A stretch of 64,000 nt of DNA from Microstegium vimineum (taxonomy: Eukaryota > Streptophyta > Magnoliopsida > Poales > Poaceae). Location: contig CM039129.1 in assembly GCA_022036555.1 (NCBI GenBank), forward strand, positions 27,082,553 through 27,146,552, in the 5' to 3' direction. Below are positions 60,118 through 64,000 of the stretch, one piece after another. Within the stretch, counting starts at the first letter, position 1; each line of letters begins with the position of its first letter. A model generated the notes under the pieces. The model was not told the DNA's origin and made no database searches. It worked only from the letters and a program-made list of their open reading frames with translations. A program made the translations under genes and the position numbers.

Positions 60118-61895
60118 GTCTAGGCCATTTCTAAGGTCTTTTTCGAAATTTGAACAAAAAAGTTAAAACATGTAGATTTTAGTTCTAATTTGGATTAAGA
60201 ACAAAATCTATCATATAAATTTATTGCTCAGGAATTTCATTCTCATAGAAAACTTTAAGACGTTGGCCATTTACCTTTATAGGTGTTGCAGCCGTAATCT
60301 CGAAGTGTGACGACTCCTTGCGTCATGACATTGCTGATGACGAATGGTCTTTCTTCTGTGAATCGTCGCGTTGTACTCAGACCCTTTTTCTCGATTCATT
60401 GCTTCTCTCCTGCAAAGGATTAGTGGACAACATATACCCGAAGGAATTCACATATGATTCGAAGTAAGGGCATTATTGTCATAGAAACAGAGGACATCTT
60501 TTATGCTATAGAAAAGTTGATTTCGGCATTTTAGCACAGAAAGAGATGTCCCATCATTGTTCACCAATTTTTTAAAAGTTAAGCAAGGTTGAGGCAAAGA
60601 TCTGCAAGATTATTTCATTACTACCTCAACCCTTGATTTGACTCTTTGAAAGATCTCATGACTTAACCACCAAAATTTTGAAGTTATCATACATTGGTTA
60701 GTCCAACAGCACAATCAAATCCATACAAGTTTACTTTTGGTACATTAATCAAACTTAACACCATGTCTAATTTGATTAAGGAAAACTATTTAACCTAAGC
60801 ACCACGCTTAAATTAAAGAGCTTATAGGAGTATGTACACTACTCCCAAACCAAAGCATACTCAAAATAGAACTAGGAAGTATGAAGGCATAAAGAGATTC
60901 ACTTAAAAGAGACAAGAGCATGGATGGTGAACTAGATAGCATTTGCATTTTTTTAATTTTTATTATTTATATGACTAGCAAGATGAGCAAGGTATAAAGA
61001 GAAAGCAAGGTAGAGACATCCAAACAAAATTAAGAATGAAGCATGTCATGAATTTCTTAGAGAAATCCACTCCCCCATACTTGGATTTTGCAACATTTTA
61101 CAATGTGAAAATCCAAGTCTAGGATGTGAAATTTTCTTTTAAATGTGCTTCATTATTGAAGGATGTTTGGTTGGACATACCTTGTGTTTTGCTCCATCAT
61201 TCTTTTTGTTCAAACCTGAAATGGTTAGTGAGAAAAATACCCGAAGGAACAATTTCACAAATATTCCCTTAATCTCTTTTTACAAAGTCATTTTATTCAG
61301 TTTAGAATTTTGGGAAGCTAGAAATATATAATTTTTTATTTTTGTTTTAGATATGTATTTTTTTAGCAAACTTTTAATGGAAAAGAAGAAGACTTGGGTT
61401 AGCTCCCAAAAGTGCTTAATTTTAAGACACAAGCTTGTCTTTGGGAAACCTTCAAGTTGTAACTTATGTTGGTGAAGCGGTTTCCCCTTCAACTCCAACA
61501 TTTTCAAACCTATCCTTAAGACTAAAACCACTACGAGATTTGCAAAATTTATGGTAGACAAACACATCTACAACCATCCTTACAAAAAATTTTGGAACAA
61601 GAAGAATGAATGATTTGGGAGATTTCTCATTTGAGCATGGATTTGATTGGAAGATCGGAGTATAACTTCCATGCTCATTGACATCATTCTCCCTTTCAAA
61701 GAATGGGTGAGCACTTTCTTTCTCATGACATTTCAAGTCTTTCTCAAGGCTTGAATGAGTCATGGCTGTTGGTGAGATTGACATTAGCTCACCCCGTGGA
61801 TCAAGAACTGGTTTAGATTCTAACCCTTTGATGAGAGGTCGGGAAGACCAAATGGGTAGATAATCTTCACCTATTCTATGATCAAGCTTCTCATT

Positions 61896-62219
61896 TCATG
61901 TTGTGTTCTCCAAGATTCTCATGATTGGCCTTCCGATAAAAGTGAGATGAAAGGAAAGTCCAGGAAGGTCAAAGATGTGGAAATCTAGGAAGATCTTGAG
62001 ATCCTCAACCACCACAAGAACATCATGAAGGACTCCTAAACAATCAAGGATTTGACCATTAGGGAGTCTAAGGTGTTTTTGTGTTTGGGATAAATGATTC
62101 TTTGATGATGTTGGAACATGGAAATGAGGAATGATGTTGATCCCGAGGCTAGGATCGTAGCAAATTTCACTATCAATGCCCAACACTTGACATGATATTC
62201 TCCTCACATGTGTGGGCAT
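61896..62219 (-). pseudogene. Protease-like ORF without the catalytic triad
   Basis: 107 codons from an ATG at 62219. It aligns in outline with retropepsin-like proteins: a C-Y-D-P-S-L-G-I-N-I-I-P segment where active proteases have D-S/T-G, L-P-N-G in the middle, V-L-H-D-V-L-V-V-V, and near the end a G-R-P-I segment like the I-L-G-R-P of Athila proteases. The D-S/T-G is replaced by P-S-L-G, so it should not cleave. It overlaps the gag end in another frame (gag stops at 62204), which could be a frameshift mutation or a coupled frame. Confidence 0.55.
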
Positions 62220-63532
62220 TTAGTTACTTCCGTTGAGGATTTGGCCTCATCCAACCATTCTTGACTTATAACGGTAGAAAAAGGCTCTAACCGTTGATTA
62301 TGCTCCTCTTGGTCAGATTTATGGCCCTCATGGCTTCCATGCCTCGAGTGTCTTAATGAATTCTCGAAGTCATTAAGTGGGTCATCATAAGACTTCAATG
62401 AAGGAACACATGGGGAATCATCAGGATCAAGGATGGGTTCATAAGATAAGTCAGATGTGGGCATAGAGAACGAGAGGATAGATTTGGATTCTAAACACTT
62501 TAGTTCTTCTTCTATAAGCTCACTCGACATTTCTTCATCAAATATCCCAAGCTTTTCCTGATGTGCCATGTGGGAAGTCGAGGCACAAGATGATGTTGCT
62601 GCGGGAGGTTTCCGAAGAGATTCCTTCACAAGAGGTCTAGAAAGATGTTTCTTAGAAGGTCTCTTTTGGATACGATAATTGTGGGCATTCCCAAAACTAG
62701 CAAGATCATATGAAAGGTTAGCCTCGAACTCGAAGGAATGGTTTAGATGTTGAATTTCTTCTTCCTTCGAGATTTGTGGTATTTGTGGTTCAGGATCGAT
62801 GGCAGAATCTTTGGATGAGAGTGGTGGTGATTCGGATATCGAGACTTCTTTTCTAGGGAATGATTTTTCTCCTTCTATGGGTCCTTCATTATAAACGTTA
62901 ATGTAGGGGGTGTTTTCAAGAATCTTCATGAGAAGACTCTTCCCTTCACTAACGGGTAAACACAGGAAGGCTCCCCTAGAAGTAATGTCAAGAATTTGTG
63001 CAGAATTTTTGCTAAGACCACCATAAAAATGTTGTAACAATGTTGGCTCGGTTATAGCAAGATCAGGGCTAGATGATACTAGATCTAAGTGACGGGCCCA
63101 TGCCATACCAAGAGGTTCTTTCTCCTTTTGTGAGAAAGTGATGACCTCTTTTTGAAGACGAACAACTCGAGGGGTGGGAAAGAAAGCTAGGCAGAATTTG
63201 GATTGTAACTTTTCCCACTCTCCGCTTGTATCATCTACGTGGCGAAAATACCATTGTTTGGCTATTCCCATCAAAGAGAATGGAAATAACTTCTACTTAA
63301 GGGTACCTCACCTCATCCCATGGATGAGGATACATGAACACAATTGTTCGAAGTCACGTAGATGAGTGTAGGGATTTTCGTCTTCGTCCCCAGAAAAAGG
63401 TTTGTTCTGAACCATCCTTATGAGGCTTGGGCGAAGCTCATAATGAATGTCTAATATAGTCTGAGATGAACTAGGTGGCTCCAACCTAGCGCCCATTGGA
63501 GCACCATACTCGAAGAGAGGTGTTTGATCCAT
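62204..63532 (-). pseudogene. Gag of the non-autonomous element
   Basis: One frame of 443 codons from 63532 (MDQTPLFEYGAPMGA) to 62204, with two stops in a short stretch (TGA near 63308 and TAG near 63293). The gag domain shows F-S-G-D-E-D-E-N-P-Y-T-H-L-R-D-F-E and, after the stops, F-P-F-S-L-M-G-I-A-K-Q-W-Y, typical of Athila-like gag. The C-terminal half is Ser/Pro/Glu rich, with no zinc knuckle seen. Gag would allow packaging of the RNA, with enzymes supplied by an autonomous relative. Confidence 0.8.
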
Positions 63533-63610
63533 AAGTGTGTATGTGGAAAGAAAGGTTTAAATGAAACAAGGATAATAGGACCAAAGAGTACTAGTTAAAA
63601 GGTACCGTTC

Positions 63611-63626
63611 CTCGGCAACAGCGCCA
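63611..63626 (-). other. Primer-binding site of the gag-only element
   Basis: The minus strand reads TGGCGCTGTTGCCGAG, starting eight bases after the LTR. The TGGCGC.GTTGCCG form is common in plant Ty3/gypsy elements. Confidence 0.75.
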
Positions 63627-63634
63627 GAAATGTT

Positions 63635-64000
63635 TGTTGGTATTTCTTATGACTATTGAGTAAATCCGCAAGCGCATAGATTATACTGATGTAGCACTTC
63701 ACCGGGAGTGTTCCATGTATCATATTTTCCTCAGGGAACGATAGTGATCTAACTAGGATTAAAGATATGTCCTATGATGAATCAAGAGAGACTATGATAA
63801 CTGGGTTGAGAGGTTCTATGTAGCAAAGATATCTAACAAGGAAAAGTTGGTTATACTGGCTTTATCAACCCTTCTCTTGCAGGAGGCGATGGGATAGATC
63901 AGAAAGAGGGCAAAACTCTAACCGGACCGCTCCATCATGTTGTATTGAGGCCTTACCTTTTAAGAACTTATCTGACACACGTGGTGGAATACGAAGACTA
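63635..64000 (-). repeat. 5' LTR of the gag-only element (start only)
   Basis: It repeats 55842-56207 and runs out of the window. Confidence 0.88.

Larger units (their letters stand above)
57360..61895 (-). other. Long non-coding interior of the gag-only element
   Basis: About 4.5 kb in the place of pol. It holds a microsatellite (57986-58012), a doubled GAGCTTTGATATGCTCATCA block just before it, dispersed TTCGGCCGAA-like palindromes and a tandem repeat (59788-60117). The small open frames have no recognisable domain. Confidence 0.6.
55842..64000 (-). mobile_element. Non-autonomous Ty3/gypsy-type element (gag only, Athila-like)
   Basis: LTRs at 55842-57346 and from 63635 to beyond the window both begin TGTTGGTATTTCTTATGAC. 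Minus strand: primer site 63611-63626, gag 63532-62204, a protease-like ORF 62219-61896, a long non-coding part with a tandem repeat, polypurine tract 57347-57359. No RT, RNase H or integrase is found in the 6.3-kb interior. By eye the 366 comparable LTR bases differ at about 5%, mostly transitions. The left flank ATAAG (55837-55841) would be the target duplication. It splits the copia RT. Confidence 0.85.

Overview
The window looks like nuclear DNA of a grass (Poaceae), probably a panicoid; this is inferred from the repeat families and a tRNA-derived SINE of grass type, not from a species-specific marker. It holds one protein-coding gene that looks functional, an AGCVIII serine/threonine kinase of the KIPK type on the minus strand. 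Around it, and inside its intron, lie layers of transposable elements.

Region 1 (1-25791) is a nest of LTR retrotransposons, nearly all on the minus strand. A Ty1/copia element (gag and 5' LTR, 23462-25791) is interrupted by a large Ty3/gypsy chromovirus of the Tekay type (to 23461) with an LTR of about 4.9 kb. The Tekay element carries an extra decayed ORF upstream of gag (15556-16491), and a copia solo LTR with a perfect CAGCA target duplication sits in its leader. Its 3' LTR is broken by a Ty3/gypsy element of the Tat lineage (311-9850) with a second RNase H and an antisense, intron-containing plant-mobile-domain ORF. That Tat element's own 3' LTR is broken at 310/311 by the end of another Tat-like LTR.

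Region 2 (25792-30463) is intergenic, with two MITE-like elements and no supported gene. Region 3 (30464-38960) is the kinase gene: a 792-residue reading frame in two coding exons, a 5.0-kb intron inside the kinase domain, an inferred 5'UTR intron and a 13-codon upstream ORF. The coding intron holds a terminal-inverted-repeat element into which a small copia-like LTR element has inserted; the two LTRs of that element match only in one half.

Region 4 (38961-51411) is AT-rich intergenic DNA with Stowaway-like and other MITEs, an L1-type LINE on the plus strand with a 15-bp target duplication, a SINE, and a terminal-inverted-repeat element next to an exon-like ATG segment. Region 5 (51412-64000) is a second decayed copia element whose reverse transcriptase is split by a gag-only Ty3/gypsy element. 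That inner element has no pol, a protease-like ORF without the catalytic Asp triad, and a 109-bp tandem repeat.

All retroelement coding regions are broken. Several of the stops are TAG where family members have Gln, as expected from C-to-T decay at methylated CHG sites. Three of the LTR families each carry their own short CG-containing motif at high density. The only gene with an expected cellular role is the kinase, which belongs to a family that acts in polar growth and auxin-related signalling at the plasma membrane.
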